NCBI GenBank assembly: GCA_963746175.1 | Contig: CAVVAH010000004.1 | Location: 1,178,001 to 1,242,000 of the forward strand | DNA: 64,000 nt | Reading direction: 5' to 3' | Origin: CAVVAH01 sp963746175 | GTDB taxonomy: Bacteria > Actinomycetota > Actinomycetes > JACCUZ01 | Part shown: positions 33,923-44,474 of the stretch, piece by piece | How the letters are laid out: each line of letters begins with the position of its first letter | Numbering within the stretch: position 1 is the first letter of the stretch | Made by a program: the position numbers and the translations under genes | The notes under the pieces: model-generated | What the model was told of the DNA's origin: nothing | Database searches by the model: none | The model's input: only the letters and a program-made list of their open reading frames with translations

Positions 33923-35170
33923 ATGGGTCCGCACCACGACGACACCGGCAGCGTGGCCCGGGGACCCCTGCGGCGGACGACGGACCAGATGCTCAGCGAC
34001 GACGAGATCGGCCTGCTCGACGAGAGCCTGCGCCTGATCGGCGATCGCTCCGACCGCGTCATCGGCTACTTCTACGCCGCGCTGTTCGTGGAGGCGCCGG
34101 AGCTGCGTGCGCTGTTCCCGGCCGCGATGGACACCCAGCGCGACAGGCTGTTCCGCGCGCTGACCGGGGCGGTGCGCGGCCTCGCCGACCCCGAGCGTCT
34201 GGTGCCGATGCTCGAGCAGCTCGGCCGCGACCACCGCAAGTACGGCGTGCGTCCCGAGGCCTACGATTTCGTGGGCCGCGCGCTGATCTCGTCGCTGCGC
34301 AAGCACACCGAGGACGTCTGGGTGCCCGAGCTCGAGGAGGCCTGGACCAAGGCGTACGCCCTGATGGCCGAGATCATGCAGGACGGTGCACGCGACGCCG
34401 CCACCCGCGAGCCGGCCTGGTGGAAGGGCGACGTCGTCGCGCACGAACGCCGCTCCGACGACCTGGCGGTGCTGCTGGTGCGCACCGACCGGCCGTACGA
34501 CTACGCGCCGGGTCAGTACGCGAGCATCGAGACGCCGTACCGGCCGCGCTCGTGGCGGACGTACTCGATGGCGACCGCGCCGTCGCCCGACGGGCTGCTC
34601 GAGTTCCACGTCCGCGCGCTCGCGAACGGCTGGGTCAGTGGCCCGCTCGTGTGGCGCGCCCAGGTCGGCGACCAGCTGCGCATCGGCGCCCCGATGGGCG
34701 ACATGCAGATCGACCAGGAGTCCCGTCGCGACATCCTCATGGTCGCCGGCGGCACCGGCCTCGCGCCGGTCAAGGCGATGGTCGACGGCATGGCGCGCTG
34801 GAACACCGCCCGCAGCGTCACCCTGTTCTTCGGCGCCCGCCGGGCCGGCGACCTCTACGACATGGGACCGCTGCACCGGATGGCCGCCGTGAACCCGTGG
34901 CTCACCGTCGTGCCGGTCGTCTCGGACGACCCGTCGTTCAACGGTGAGCAGGGGCTGCTGCCGGACGCCGTGGCGCGCCGCGGCTCGTGGGGCGACCACG
35001 ACGTGTTCGTGTCCGGCTCGCCGGCCATGACCCGGGCCACCGTGGCGCGGCTGATGACGCTGGGCGTCCCCGCCGACCGGCTGCGCTTCGACGTCGGCGA
35101 CGGCGAGCACCCGGCCACCGCCCAGGTCATCGACCTCCGCCGCACCCGGGCGTCCCGTTCCCACCGCTGA
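33923..35170 (+). CDS. Flavohaemoprotein (globin plus ferredoxin reductase-like)
   Basis: A 415-residue fusion. The globin domain (~25-165) has the proximal histidine in LGRDHRKYGV and KHTEDVWVPELEEAWTKAY at the end. It is followed by an FAD-binding domain (RSWRTYSMA) and an NAD(P)H-binding domain (MVAGGTGLAPVKAMV, FVSGSPAM). Such proteins turn NO and O2 into nitrate. The FAD region differs somewhat from Escherichia coli Hmp, and similar mycobacterial forms may have other roles. A possible -10 (TAGCCT) lies 8 bases before the ATG. Unlike the dormancy genes it has no DevR-like box. Confidence 0.87.
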   Translation: MGPHHDDTGSVARGPLRRTTDQMLSDDEIGLLDESLRLIGDRSDRVIGYFYAALFVEAPELRALFPAAMDTQRDRLFRALTGAVRGLADPERLVPMLEQLGRDHRKYGVRPEAYDFVGRALISSLRKHTEDVWVPELEEAWTKAYALMAEIMQDGARDAATREPAWWKGDVVAHERRSDDLAVLLVRTDRPYDYAPGQYASIETPYRPRSWRTYSMATAPSPDGLLEFHVRALANGWVSGPLVWRAQVGDQLRIGAPMGDMQIDQESRRDILMVAGGTGLAPVKAMVDGMARWNTARSVTLFFGARRAGDLYDMGPLHRMAAVNPWLTVVPVVSDDPSFNGEQGLLPDAVARRGSWGDHDVFVSGSPAMTRATVARLMTLGVPADRLRFDVGDGEHPATAQVIDLRRTRASRSHR

Positions 35171-35207
35171 CCCAGCGCCCGGACCGGCGTCTGACAAGTA
35201 GCAGCGG

Positions 35208-38200
35208 CTACCAGCGGATGTCGCTGCGCAGCAGCTCGTCCAGCTCGGAGGCGCGCATCGGCTTGCCCATCAGGTAGCCCTGCGCGCGGTCGCAGCCCAT
35301 CCGACGGAGCGCGTCGAGCTGCTCCTGGGTCTCCACGCCCTCGCCGACGACGACCAGGTCGTGCGCGTGCGCGAGGTCGATGACGGCCTCGACCACGGCG
35401 TCGTCCCGCTCGGACGTGCCGAGGCGGCTGACGAACGAGCGGTCGATCTTGAGGAACTGCAGAGGGAACTGCTGCAGGTACGCCAGTGCCGAGTAGCCGG
35501 TGCCGAAGTCGTCGAGACCGATGGCGATGCCGAGGTCCTGGATCCGGGACAGCGACTCCCGCACGGTCGGGCTGGCGGTGAGCAGGCTGCGCTCGGTGAG
35601 CTCGACGCGGATCATCGATCCGGGTACGCCGTACCAGGTGAGCGCCCGCTGCATCCGGCCGACGAACGCCGAGTCCTCCAGCGACCGCGCGGACACGTTG
35701 GTGGTGAGCCGGCGCAGCAGGACGCCCGAGTCGAGCAGGCGGGCCCCTTCGGCTGCGACCCGTTCGAACATCCGGGCGTCGACCTCGACGATCAGGCCGG
35801 TCTCCTCGGCGACGTCGATGAACTCGGCGGGCAGGATGAGCTTGTCGCCGTCCTGGATGCGGACCAAGGCCTCGGCGGCGTGGATCCGGCCGTCCTTCAG
35901 GTCGATGATCGGCTGGAAGACCGGCACCAGCAGGCTGTCGGCGAGGGCGCGGCGCAGCATCCGCTCGGCGGCCAGCCGCTGGTCGGCACGCGCCCGCAGC
36001 TCGTCGTCGAACAACGCGTACTGGTCGCGGCCGCCGTCCTTCGCGCGGTACAGCGCCAGGTCGGCCTCGCGGTAGAGGTCGCCGGGCGTCCGCGTCGCGT
36101 CGGTGGCCACCGAGACGCCGATGCTCACGGTCGCGACCTGCGCCTCGGCGGAGGCGCCCAGGTCGAAGGGACGGCGCATCGACTGCAGCACCCGGGCGGC
36201 GACGGCGTGCACGGCGTCCACCGAAGGAAGCGCCTCGACGAGCACGACGAACTCGTCGCCGCCGAGCCGGGCGACCGTGGTGTCGGCGCGGCTGACCGCC
36301 TCGATCCGGCTCGCGACCTGCACCAGCAGCTCGTCGCCGACCTGGTGACCGAGCGAGTCGTTGACGGTCTTGAAGCGATCGACGTCGAGGAGCAGCATCG
36401 CCATCGCGCCGCCGGTGCGGTGCAGCCGGGCGAGCCCCTGGTCCAGCCGGTCGTTGAGCAGGGTGCGGTTCGCCAGGCCGGTGAGGGTGTCGGTCAGCGC
36501 CAGCCGCTCCAGCTCGGCCTGCTCGCGCAGCCGGTCGCTGATGTCGATGGCATGCGTGACGAGGTAGAGCCGCTCGCCGTCGGCGCCGTGCACCACCATG
36601 CTCGTGATCCAGGCGTGTACCACGTGCCCGTCGGCGTGCAGGTAGCGCTTCTCGAAGGCGAGCGACGACGTCTCGCCGCACACCAGCTGGTGGAACCGCT
36701 CGGCGTCCCGGACCCGGTCGTCCTCGTGGGTGAGGTCGACGAGGGGGACGCCGCGCAGCTCCTCATGGCTGCGGCCGAGCATCTGCTGGAACGCCGCGTT
36801 GGTACGCAGGTACTGGCCCTGGTCCTCGTGCGCCAGGCTGATCATCGACATGCCGATCGGCGCGTTGTCGAAGGCGACCCGGAAGTGCTCCTCGCTCGCG
36901 GCCAGCCGCGCCGAGCTCTCCGCCTGCTCGGTGACGTCCATGCAGGTGCCCCAGACGTGGGTCACGACACCGGTCCGGTTGCGCCGTACGTCGGTCCAGG
37001 CGCGCACGTGCCGGAGGTTCCCGTCCGGCTGCACGACCCGGTAGACCGTCTCCTGCGGTTGCCCGGTCGCGATGGCCTGCTGGCCCATGGCCAGCGCCGT
37101 CGCACGGTCGTCGGGGTGCACCACGGCCAGGGCTTCGTCGGAGCTCGGCTGCCCGGCGACGAGAGGCCGTCCGGAGAGCACGAACATGCGCTGGGACCAG
37201 GTGAGGACGCCGGTCTCGAGGTCGCTCTCCCACAGGGCGGTCGCGGTGAGCTCGAGCGCGGCGGCGAGCCGGGTCCGGCTGATCGCGACGGTCTCGAGCG
37301 CCTCCTCGCGGTCGGTGACGTCGATGGTCGCGCCGGTGACCTTGGCCACCTGGCCGTGCTCGTCGAGCTGTACGTCGGTCCACGCCTGCAGGTGCCGAAC
37401 CCGGCCATCGGGGTGCACCACCCGGTAGACGTCGCGCCGGCCGGTGCTGAAGCCCGCGGTGCGGAGCGCGAGCGCCTGCGCGCGGTCGTCCGGGTGGATG
37501 GCGGCGAGGAAGGCGTCGTCGTCGGGCGGTGAGTCGGACGGCTCCAGGCCGACCAGCCGGAACATCTCCTCGGACCAGTGGTGCGCGCCGGTCACCAGGT
37601 CGAGCTCCCACCAGGCGAGCCCGGTCAGCTCCTGCGCGGCCCGCCACCGCACCGCGCGCACACTGCGGTCCGCGTCCGCGTACGCCGTGGCGAGCCGGCT
37701 GCTCGCCACCTCGGCGAGCATGCCGAGCAGCTCGAGGTCGTCCTCGTCGAAGGCGCCGGCGCGTGACGACACGGCCGCGATCAGCGCGATCCCGACGCCG
37801 TCGTGCACGAGGGGGACGATGATCGAGGACCGGGTTCCGGTGCTGGCGCTGATCCGCGGGTCGGTGCGCCCGTCGACGTCGGCGTCCCGGCAGAGCTGGC
37901 CCTCCAGCGTCGTGAGAGCGCGGCCGCCGAGCGTCCCCGGGCGGGGGATGCGGTGGCCGGGCGGTGCCCCGGTGCTGCCGGCGGTGGCCCGGGCCACGAC
38001 GAAGTCGCCCTCGGGCTCGGAGGCGATCGCGCCGTCGGCGGGGAAGACGGTGAGGACCGACTCGGCGAGCACCTGGAAGACGGTGACGGGGACCGCGACC
38101 GCGGTGGCGATGTCGCGCTGGGCCTCGACGACGCGCCGCATCCGGGCGAGTGCGCGGTCGGCAGTGCCGGCCGGGTCGTCCTGAGGGTCCGACCCCGGCC

Positions 38201-38228
38201 ACGCGGCGCGGCTGGCCGGGACGGTCAC
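35208..38228 (-). CDS. GAF-PAS-PAS-PAS-GGDEF-EAL protein
   Basis: A ~1,006-residue cytoplasmic cyclic-di-GMP enzyme. Order: GAF (~30-185), three PAS domains with HPDDR motifs in the first two, GGDEF (ARLGGDEFVVLV) and EAL. EAL catalytic residues are present: EALVRIQDGD, NVSARSL, ELTERSL, DDFGTGYSALAYL, KIDRSF, GEGVET, and QGYLMGKPM. Both synthesis and breakdown of c-di-GMP are therefore possible. GTG 38228 (GGAAGG just upstream) is used; a start at 38279 would add 17 residues. It is divergent from the acyl-CoA synthetase gene. Confidence 0.9.
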   Translation of the reverse strand: MTVPASRAAWPGSDPQDDPAGTADRALARMRRVVEAQRDIATAVAVPVTVFQVLAESVLTVFPADGAIASEPEGDFVVARATAGSTGAPPGHRIPRPGTLGGRALTTLEGQLCRDADVDGRTDPRISASTGTRSSIIVPLVHDGVGIALIAAVSSRAGAFDEDDLELLGMLAEVASSRLATAYADADRSVRAVRWRAAQELTGLAWWELDLVTGAHHWSEEMFRLVGLEPSDSPPDDDAFLAAIHPDDRAQALALRTAGFSTGRRDVYRVVHPDGRVRHLQAWTDVQLDEHGQVAKVTGATIDVTDREEALETVAISRTRLAAALELTATALWESDLETGVLTWSQRMFVLSGRPLVAGQPSSDEALAVVHPDDRATALAMGQQAIATGQPQETVYRVVQPDGNLRHVRAWTDVRRNRTGVVTHVWGTCMDVTEQAESSARLAASEEHFRVAFDNAPIGMSMISLAHEDQGQYLRTNAAFQQMLGRSHEELRGVPLVDLTHEDDRVRDAERFHQLVCGETSSLAFEKRYLHADGHVVHAWITSMVVHGADGERLYLVTHAIDISDRLREQAELERLALTDTLTGLANRTLLNDRLDQGLARLHRTGGAMAMLLLDVDRFKTVNDSLGHQVGDELLVQVASRIEAVSRADTTVARLGGDEFVVLVEALPSVDAVHAVAARVLQSMRRPFDLGASAEAQVATVSIGVSVATDATRTPGDLYREADLALYRAKDGGRDQYALFDDELRARADQRLAAERMLRRALADSLLVPVFQPIIDLKDGRIHAAEALVRIQDGDKLILPAEFIDVAEETGLIVEVDARMFERVAAEGARLLDSGVLLRRLTTNVSARSLEDSAFVGRMQRALTWYGVPGSMIRVELTERSLLTASPTVRESLSRIQDLGIAIGLDDFGTGYSALAYLQQFPLQFLKIDRSFVSRLGTSERDDAVVEAVIDLAHAHDLVVVGEGVETQEQLDALRRMGCDRAQGYLMGKPMRASELDELLRSDIRW

Positions 38229-38367
38229 GTCCTTCCATCGGCAGGTGCGCGACCGGGGTTGAGCCGATCGGGTGATCACGCGCGGCGTCCTTGTCCGGGC
38301 TTGCCCCTGTCTTGCCCCGGCCGTCGCCGCGGGTCAGGATCGACGCACCGACTCCGGAGGCCCGCCC

Positions 38368-39993
<1,626 letters not shown>

Positions 39994-40052
39994 CCTGTGA
40001 CCTGACCTGACCTGACCCGCCCGCCCGCCTTGCCAGCCCTCTCGCCTCTCCG

Positions 40053-40080
40053 CAAATGATCACGGGACCGTGATCATTTG
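40053..40080. repeat. 28-bp perfect palindrome of the TGATCACG family
   Basis: CAAATGATCACGG (40053-40065) and CCGTGATCATTTG (40068-40080) pair perfectly around GA. The design (13-bp arms, 2-base centre, TGATCACG core) is the same as at 2253-2280. It lies in the 216-base gap between the acyl-CoA ligase gene and tRNA-Ser(GCU), where I see no gene; a GCCGGCCCGC-rich stretch near 40193 precedes the tRNA. Confidence 0.7.
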
Positions 40081-40209
40081 ACCCTGACCGTGGCCAGTTC
40101 GCCGCGGCCGGCGCAGGTTCACCGCGGTCGGGAACGACCCCGACGGGACTTTGCCGGGTTCCGGCGTCGCCGGGTAACCTGTCTCCCGCAGCCGGCCCGC
40201 CGGCTGCGG

Positions 40210-40299
40210 GGAGGCGTCGCCTAGTCCGGTCTATGGCGCCGCACTGCTAATGCGGTTTGGGTCTCAAGCCCATCGGGAGTTCAAATCTCCCCGCCTCCG
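40210..40299 (+). tRNA. tRNA-Ser (anticodon GCU)
   Basis: A class II tRNA. The acceptor GGAGGCG (40210-40216) pairs with CGCCTCC (40292-40298), followed by discriminator G. The anticodon stem CGCA/TGCG holds loop CTGCTAA with anticodon GCT, then a long variable arm. The T arm is GGGAG-TTCAAAT-CTCCC. CCA is not encoded. Confidence 0.95.
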
Positions 40300-40384
40300 C
40301 CCAGTGGCCGTGGGCCCATCGATGGTCACACCGCCCGCGGCGAGCCGAAAACGATCGCGGTCGGCGTGGGGCGGGAGGTCGTGG

Positions 40385-41056
40385 ATGAGCGAGGACGGCT
40401 GGCGAGGGTTCCTCGGTGCCGAGGGCATCGAGGACTGGGTGGTGCTGCACGGCGGCGCGACGGCGGTCTTCCGGGTCGGATCCCTCGCCGGGTCGGCGAC
40501 GCTTGCCAGCGCCGTCGCGGAGGTCGACGGTTTCGAGGGCTCCGGCGGGCTGCTCACGATCGCGGACGACCGCCTCACCGTGCGGCTGACCCGCGACCTG
40601 TGGATGCTCGAGCCGCGGCACGTCGAGCTCGCGAGGGCTGTGTCGGCCGTCGCGAGGTCGCACGGCGCCGCTGCCGACCGAGCGGCCGTGCAGGAGGTGC
40701 AGCTCGCTGTCGCAGCGAAGCCCGACCAGATCGACCTCGGCTTCTGGCGCGCCGTCCTCGGCTACGCGCCGATGTCGGACGACAACGCCGTCGACCCGCT
40801 CGGCCACGGGACGACGGTGTGGCTGCAGGAGCTCGAAGGTGCCAAGCCGTTGCGGCACGCGATGCACGTCGACGTGTCGGTCGCGCACGAGCACGCCGAG
40901 GCGCGGCTCGCGGCGGCGCTCGCCGCGGGTGGCCGCGTCGTGGACGACTCCGCCGCTCCGGCAGCGTGGATCCTGGCCGACCGCGCCGGCAACAAGGTCT
41001 GCATCGCCGCCTGGCCCGACGGAGCGGCGCGGCTGAACCAGCCACCGACCGGCTGA
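40385..41056 (+). CDS. Pterin dehydratase-like / VOC two-domain protein
   Basis: A 223-residue protein. The first ~100 residues (GIEDWVVLHGGATAVFRV..., ADDRLTVRLTRDLWMLEPRHVELARAVSAV) resemble the pterin-4a-carbinolamine dehydratase fold. The second part (IDLGFWRAVLGYAP, DPLGHGTTVWLQE, HAMHVDVSVAHEHAEARL) is a VOC (glyoxalase-like) domain. The fusion recurs in actinobacteria; its activity is unproven. ATG 40385 follows GGGAGG. It starts 86 bases after tRNA-Ser(GCU). Confidence 0.78.
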   Translation: MSEDGWRGFLGAEGIEDWVVLHGGATAVFRVGSLAGSATLASAVAEVDGFEGSGGLLTIADDRLTVRLTRDLWMLEPRHVELARAVSAVARSHGAAADRAAVQEVQLAVAAKPDQIDLGFWRAVLGYAPMSDDNAVDPLGHGTTVWLQELEGAKPLRHAMHVDVSVAHEHAEARLAAALAAGGRVVDDSAAPAAWILADRAGNKVCIAAWPDGAARLNQPPTG

Positions 41057-41120
41057 GCCGCCCAGCGTCCGACGGCGGTCGTCCCGAGAGCTGTCGGTCG
41101 TCCGCCGTACGGTGCGCCGC

Positions 41121-41819
41121 GTGACGACGACGGCCGACTCCGAGAGAGTGCTCGAGCTGCGCCAGTACACCTTGGTGCCCGGCCGGCGCGACGACCTGAT
41201 CGCGTTGTTCGACGCCCAGCTCCTCGAGTCGCAGGACGCCGTGGGCGGCCGGGTCCTGGGACAGTTCCGCGACCTCGACGACCCGGACCGGTTCGTCTGG
41301 GTGCGGGCGTTCGCCGACAAGACATCGCGGCAGCGGGCGCTCGAGGCGTTCTACGGCGGTCCGGTCTGGGCCGCGCACCGCGACGCCGCCAACGCGACGA
41401 TGGTCGACTCCGACGACGTGCTGCTGCTGCGCCCGGCCACCTGGGAGTCCGGCTTCCGGACCGATGGACTGGTGCGGCCACGGCCCGGCGACGCAGACGA
41501 CACCGGTGGCCGGTCGCCGACCACCGTGCACGTGACAGTGGTCGAGGTGCCGGCCGGCAGCGAGCCGGACCTCGTCTCGTGGTGGACCGGGCAGGTCGAG
41601 CCCGCCGCGTCGGCCGACGGTGGCCGACCCCTCGGCTGCCTCGTCGCCGAGCCGGCGGCCAACACGTTCCCCGCGCTGCCCGTCCGCGAGGGCGAGCACG
41701 TCCTCGCCGGCTTCGTGGCGTACGACGACGCCGTCGCGCCGCACCGGCCCGGGCCGCCGACCGGCCGCGTGCTGCAGCGGCTCCGGCTGGCTCCGACCCG
41801 CCGGTCCTTGCTGCGCTGA
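41121..41819 (+). CDS. NIPSNAP family protein
   Basis: About 232 residues with two ferredoxin-like NIPSNAP repeats. The first begins LELRQYTLVPGRRDDLIALF and contains RFVWVRAFADKTSRQRALEAFYGGPVW, typical of the family; the second (TVHVTVVEVPAGSEPDL...) is less clear. The function is unknown; such dimeric alpha/beta-barrel proteins may act as small monooxygenases or binding proteins. GTG 41121 is preferred over GTG 41112 because TACGGT lies 7 bases upstream of it, giving a leaderless start. Confidence 0.78.
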   Translation: MTTTADSERVLELRQYTLVPGRRDDLIALFDAQLLESQDAVGGRVLGQFRDLDDPDRFVWVRAFADKTSRQRALEAFYGGPVWAAHRDAANATMVDSDDVLLLRPATWESGFRTDGLVRPRPGDADDTGGRSPTTVHVTVVEVPAGSEPDLVSWWTGQVEPAASADGGRPLGCLVAEPAANTFPALPVREGEHVLAGFVAYDDAVAPHRPGPPTGRVLQRLRLAPTRRSLLR

Positions 41820-41984
41820 CTCCCACTGCCGCGGTCGAGCGAGGCAGCCCTGCGGGCGGCGTGCTTTCCACGACTCCAGCGGGGCCACTGGGCAACGGAC
41901 CGGGCGATCAGGTTCCCGTCAGGTCGCCGTCCGGCTGCTGGCGGGGCCATGGCCCACCCGGCCGCGCGGCAGCACAATGGCGCC

Positions 41985-42464
41985 GTGACCAACCTGCTGG
42001 ACATGTGCCGCGACCTGCCGCTCGACTCGGTGCCGGCCGGTGAGGTGCTCATCGAGCAGGGCGCGGCGCCGTCCCGGATGTTCGTCCTGGCCTCCGGCGA
42101 GGTCACGGTCGAACGTGACGGCGTGTCGGTGGCGCGGGTCGACGTGCCCGGCGCGGTCTTCGGCGAGATGTCGGTCGTGCTCGACCGGCCGGCGACGGCG
42201 ACGGCCCGCGCGGCGACCGACGTCGAGGTCCGCGTCGTCGACGACCCGTTGACGTTCTTCGTGGAACGCCCGGGCGCGGCGCTGGTCGTGCTGCGGACCA
42301 CGGCGTCCCGGCTGGACGGGATGACGCAGTACCTCACCGACGTCAAGCAGCAGCTGGCCGGCGAGGACGGCCACCTCGCGATGGTGGGCACGATCCTCGA
42401 CACCTTGGTGCACCACCAGGGGCCGGCCGCACGCCCGGGTTCGGCGCGCGACCCCGAGGGCTGA
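41985..42464 (+). CDS. Stand-alone cyclic nucleotide-binding domain protein
   Basis: A 159-residue protein with one cNMP-binding beta-roll. PAGEVLIEQGAAPSRMFVLASGEV and PGAVFGEMSVVLDRPATATARAA carry the phosphate-binding cassette (FGEMSVVLDRPATA in place of the usual GE...RTA). There is no DNA-binding or enzyme domain, only a helical C-terminus. GTG 41985 is preceded by CACAAT and 6 bases (leaderless). The next gene, on the other strand, ends 5 bases away. The ligand could be cAMP; the partner is unknown. The 165 bases before it (41820-41984) hold nothing else recognisable. Confidence 0.75.
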   Translation: MTNLLDMCRDLPLDSVPAGEVLIEQGAAPSRMFVLASGEVTVERDGVSVARVDVPGAVFGEMSVVLDRPATATARAATDVEVRVVDDPLTFFVERPGAALVVLRTTASRLDGMTQYLTDVKQQLAGEDGHLAMVGTILDTLVHHQGPAARPGSARDPEG

Positions 42465-42469
42465 GCGCC

Positions 42470-43189
42470 TCAGGCCAGGTCGACGGTCTCCGAGCCGAAG
42501 ACGCCGAACCACGCCGCCGTCCCGGCCTCGGTGTCGAGCGTCACGTGCGGCGGCACCGGTCCGACCTGCCGCCCGGGGTTGATGGCCAGGGTGCGGCCCA
42601 GCCGCGCGTGCCACGAGCCGCCCTCGGCCCATGGCGCCTGGTGGATGTGCCCGCACAGGACGACGTCCGGCTGGTGCTGCTCGATCCAGCCGGCCAGGTC
42701 GTGGTCCGGGAACTCCCGGCGCCCGTCGCGGCACAGCACCGTTCCGGCCGGCGGCGAGTGGTAGACCCAGACCCACCAGGGCGGCCGGTCGGCGGCAGCC
42801 GCGGCCAGCTGCGCACCGACCTCCTCCTTGCTGGCCGGCCCGTCCCACCACGGGGCGACGGTGAAGCGGGCGCCGTCCACGTCGTGGCTGGTGCCGTCGG
42901 TCACGACCGTGCGCTCCCTCGGCCGGCGCAGCCAGCCGGCGACCTGCTCACCGTGCGGCCCGGGCCCGTCGAGGTCGTGGTTGCCGGACGCCGCCAGCAC
43001 CACCGCCTGCTCGGCGAGCCGCTCGAGATAGCTGTCCAGCACCACGACCTGCACCTCGAGCGGCACCGGGTTGGCGACGTCGGCCAGGTCCCCGGCGATC
43101 GCGACGACATCCACCTCCGCCGCGGCTCCGACCAGCCAGTCGTAGTGGCGCAGCCGGTAGTGCAGATCACTGACCGCCAGCACGCGCAC
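42470..43189 (-). CDS. Metallophosphoesterase
   Basis: A 239-residue calcineurin-like phosphoesterase. The metal ligands run in order: SDLHYR (Asp, His), AGDLADV (Asp), SGNHDLDG (Asn, His), VYHSPP (His) and CGHIHQAPW (His-x-His). It hydrolyses a phosphate ester, probably of a small molecule or nucleotide. GTG 43189 follows CAGGAT by 6 bases, a leaderless pattern. It is convergent with the cyclic-nucleotide-binding gene. Confidence 0.88.
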   Translation of the reverse strand: MRVLAVSDLHYRLRHYDWLVGAAAEVDVVAIAGDLADVANPVPLEVQVVVLDSYLERLAEQAVVLAASGNHDLDGPGPHGEQVAGWLRRPRERTVVTDGTSHDVDGARFTVAPWWDGPASKEEVGAQLAAAAADRPPWWVWVYHSPPAGTVLCRDGRREFPDHDLAGWIEQHQPDVVLCGHIHQAPWAEGGSWHARLGRTLAINPGRQVGPVPPHVTLDTEAGTAAWFGVFGSETVDLA

Positions 43190-43259
43190 GTCGCCATCCT
43201 GGCGTACGACGACCCGTGCAGGTGGCGGACCTACGCGACCACCATGCGCTGTGAGTCGG

Positions 43260-43601
43260 TCAGCTGCTCGCCGGCCGGCGCGGGCGACTGCGACGGGGGA
43301 AGCGGCGCTCGGCCGCGGACGCGCTGGTGCTCAGCGCCTCGCCGACCTCGGTCCACGTGTGGCCGTGGTCGAGCAGGACGGCCACCAGCTCGTGCTGGGT
43401 CGCCGACAGCTGCTCGATGGCCACGGTCACCAGAGCCAGCGCGTCGAGGGCGTCCCGTGACGCGCGGGCCTCGGTGACCGCCCGCAGTGCGACGGCCACC
43501 TCGTCTCCCAGACGTCGCAGCTCCAGGCGTGGGACAGGGATCGACGCACCCTCCGGTCCGTGCCCTGAGCGGTCGACAGCGGGGGCGGTGTGCTGCTCCA
43601 T
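43260..43601 (-). CDS. Small helical protein with HTH-like C-terminus
   Basis: A 113-residue protein starting at ATG 43601 (GAGGAT upstream). The middle is a long helix (DEVAVALRAVTEARASRDALDAL) and the end (LLDHGHTWTEVGEALSTSASAAERRF) looks like the helix-turn-helix used by sigma-70 region 4 and similar small DNA-binding proteins. It lies 91 bases downstream of hsp20 on the same strand and could be co-transcribed. The function is unknown. Confidence 0.6.
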   Translation of the reverse strand: MEQHTAPAVDRSGHGPEGASIPVPRLELRRLGDEVAVALRAVTEARASRDALDALALVTVAIEQLSATQHELVAVLLDHGHTWTEVGEALSTSASAAERRFPRRSRPRRPASS

Positions 43602-43692
43602 CCAGATCCTCGTCCGTGGGTCGGGTCGGGGTCCGGACGACGGGTCGCGTCCGGACCCCGACGCGGTCGGTTTGCGGGGTCGACGGGCTGGG

Positions 43693-44217
43693 TCAGCCGG
43701 CGTCGGCCGGCTCGGGCCGACCCTCGACGGTGCGCGGCTGTCCGCCGGCCCGGATCTCCACCTTCTGCGGCGGCACGGCGGGCTTCGCGACCTCCCGGAC
43801 GCGCACCTCGAGCAGGCCTCGGTCGTAGCTCGCGTCGACCTGGTCGGCGACGATGCCGTCCGGCAGCGCGAACTCGCGACGGAACGAGCCGTACCGGAGC
43901 TCCCGGACGAGAACCCGGCCGGATTCCTCGCGCTCCTCGTTGCGGTCGCGACGCTGGCCACTGATGGTGAGACGGCCCTCGGCCACCTCGATGTCCACGT
44001 CGCGGTCGACGTCGACGCCGGGCAGCTCGAGCGTGATCACGACGTCGTTGCCGTCGGCGCGCATCTCGACGGCGGGCACGTAGCCGGCCGTGGTCCGAGC
44101 CGGTGCGCGGCCGCCCGTGGCGGCGGGGGCGGGGCCCCAGGTGCGGCGGACCAGCGCGTCGAAGTCCTGGTCGAGCCGGGCGAGCGTGGTGAACGGGTCC
44201 CACGGGGTGCGAGCCAT
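43693..44217 (-). CDS. hsp20: Hsp20 / alpha-crystallin family chaperone
   Basis: A 174-residue small heat shock protein. The alpha-crystallin domain spans ~45-145: VPAVEMRADGNDVVITLELPGVD, GRLTISGQRR, RELRYGSFRREFALP and the conserved GLLEVRV. The N-terminus MARTPWDPFTTLARLDQDFD is the usual oligomerisation helix. It holds unfolding proteins without ATP. A CIRCE element lies 52 bases upstream of the start, so HrcA should repress it outside heat stress. It does not carry a DevR-box-like site, unlike mycobacterial hspX. Confidence 0.92.
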   Translation of the reverse strand: MARTPWDPFTTLARLDQDFDALVRRTWGPAPAATGGRAPARTTAGYVPAVEMRADGNDVVITLELPGVDVDRDVDIEVAEGRLTISGQRRDRNEEREESGRVLVRELRYGSFRREFALPDGIVADQVDASYDRGLLEVRVREVAKPAVPPQKVEIRAGGQPRTVEGRPEPADAG

Positions 44218-44268
44218 GATTCCTCCCTGTCGGCAATTGGCCCTCGCGAGATGTCCCCGCGGGGGCGG

Positions 44269-44295
44269 CTGGCACTCTCCTGCCTAGAGTGCTAA
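44269..44295 (-). promoter_or_regulatory. CIRCE element (HrcA operator)
   Basis: CTGGCACTC, 9 bases, GAGTGCTAA: this matches the CIRCE consensus TTAGCACTC-N9-GAGTGCTAA in 16 of 18 arm positions. It lies just upstream of hsp20. Confidence 0.85.
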
Positions 44296-44474
44296 CGGCC
44301 CCGGACGTTGTCAAGAGGCAGTGGTCACGCTCGCCGAGTGGTGCCAGCACCCGCGGCGCCGGCGTTGTGTGGCTCTAAGGTCGGTGCCGAACCGGGTGCA
44401 ACCAGCCGCCAGGTTCGAACGTCGTCCCCTACGACCGTTGACGACGCCGCACCACGTCCCTGCAGGAGTCACGC

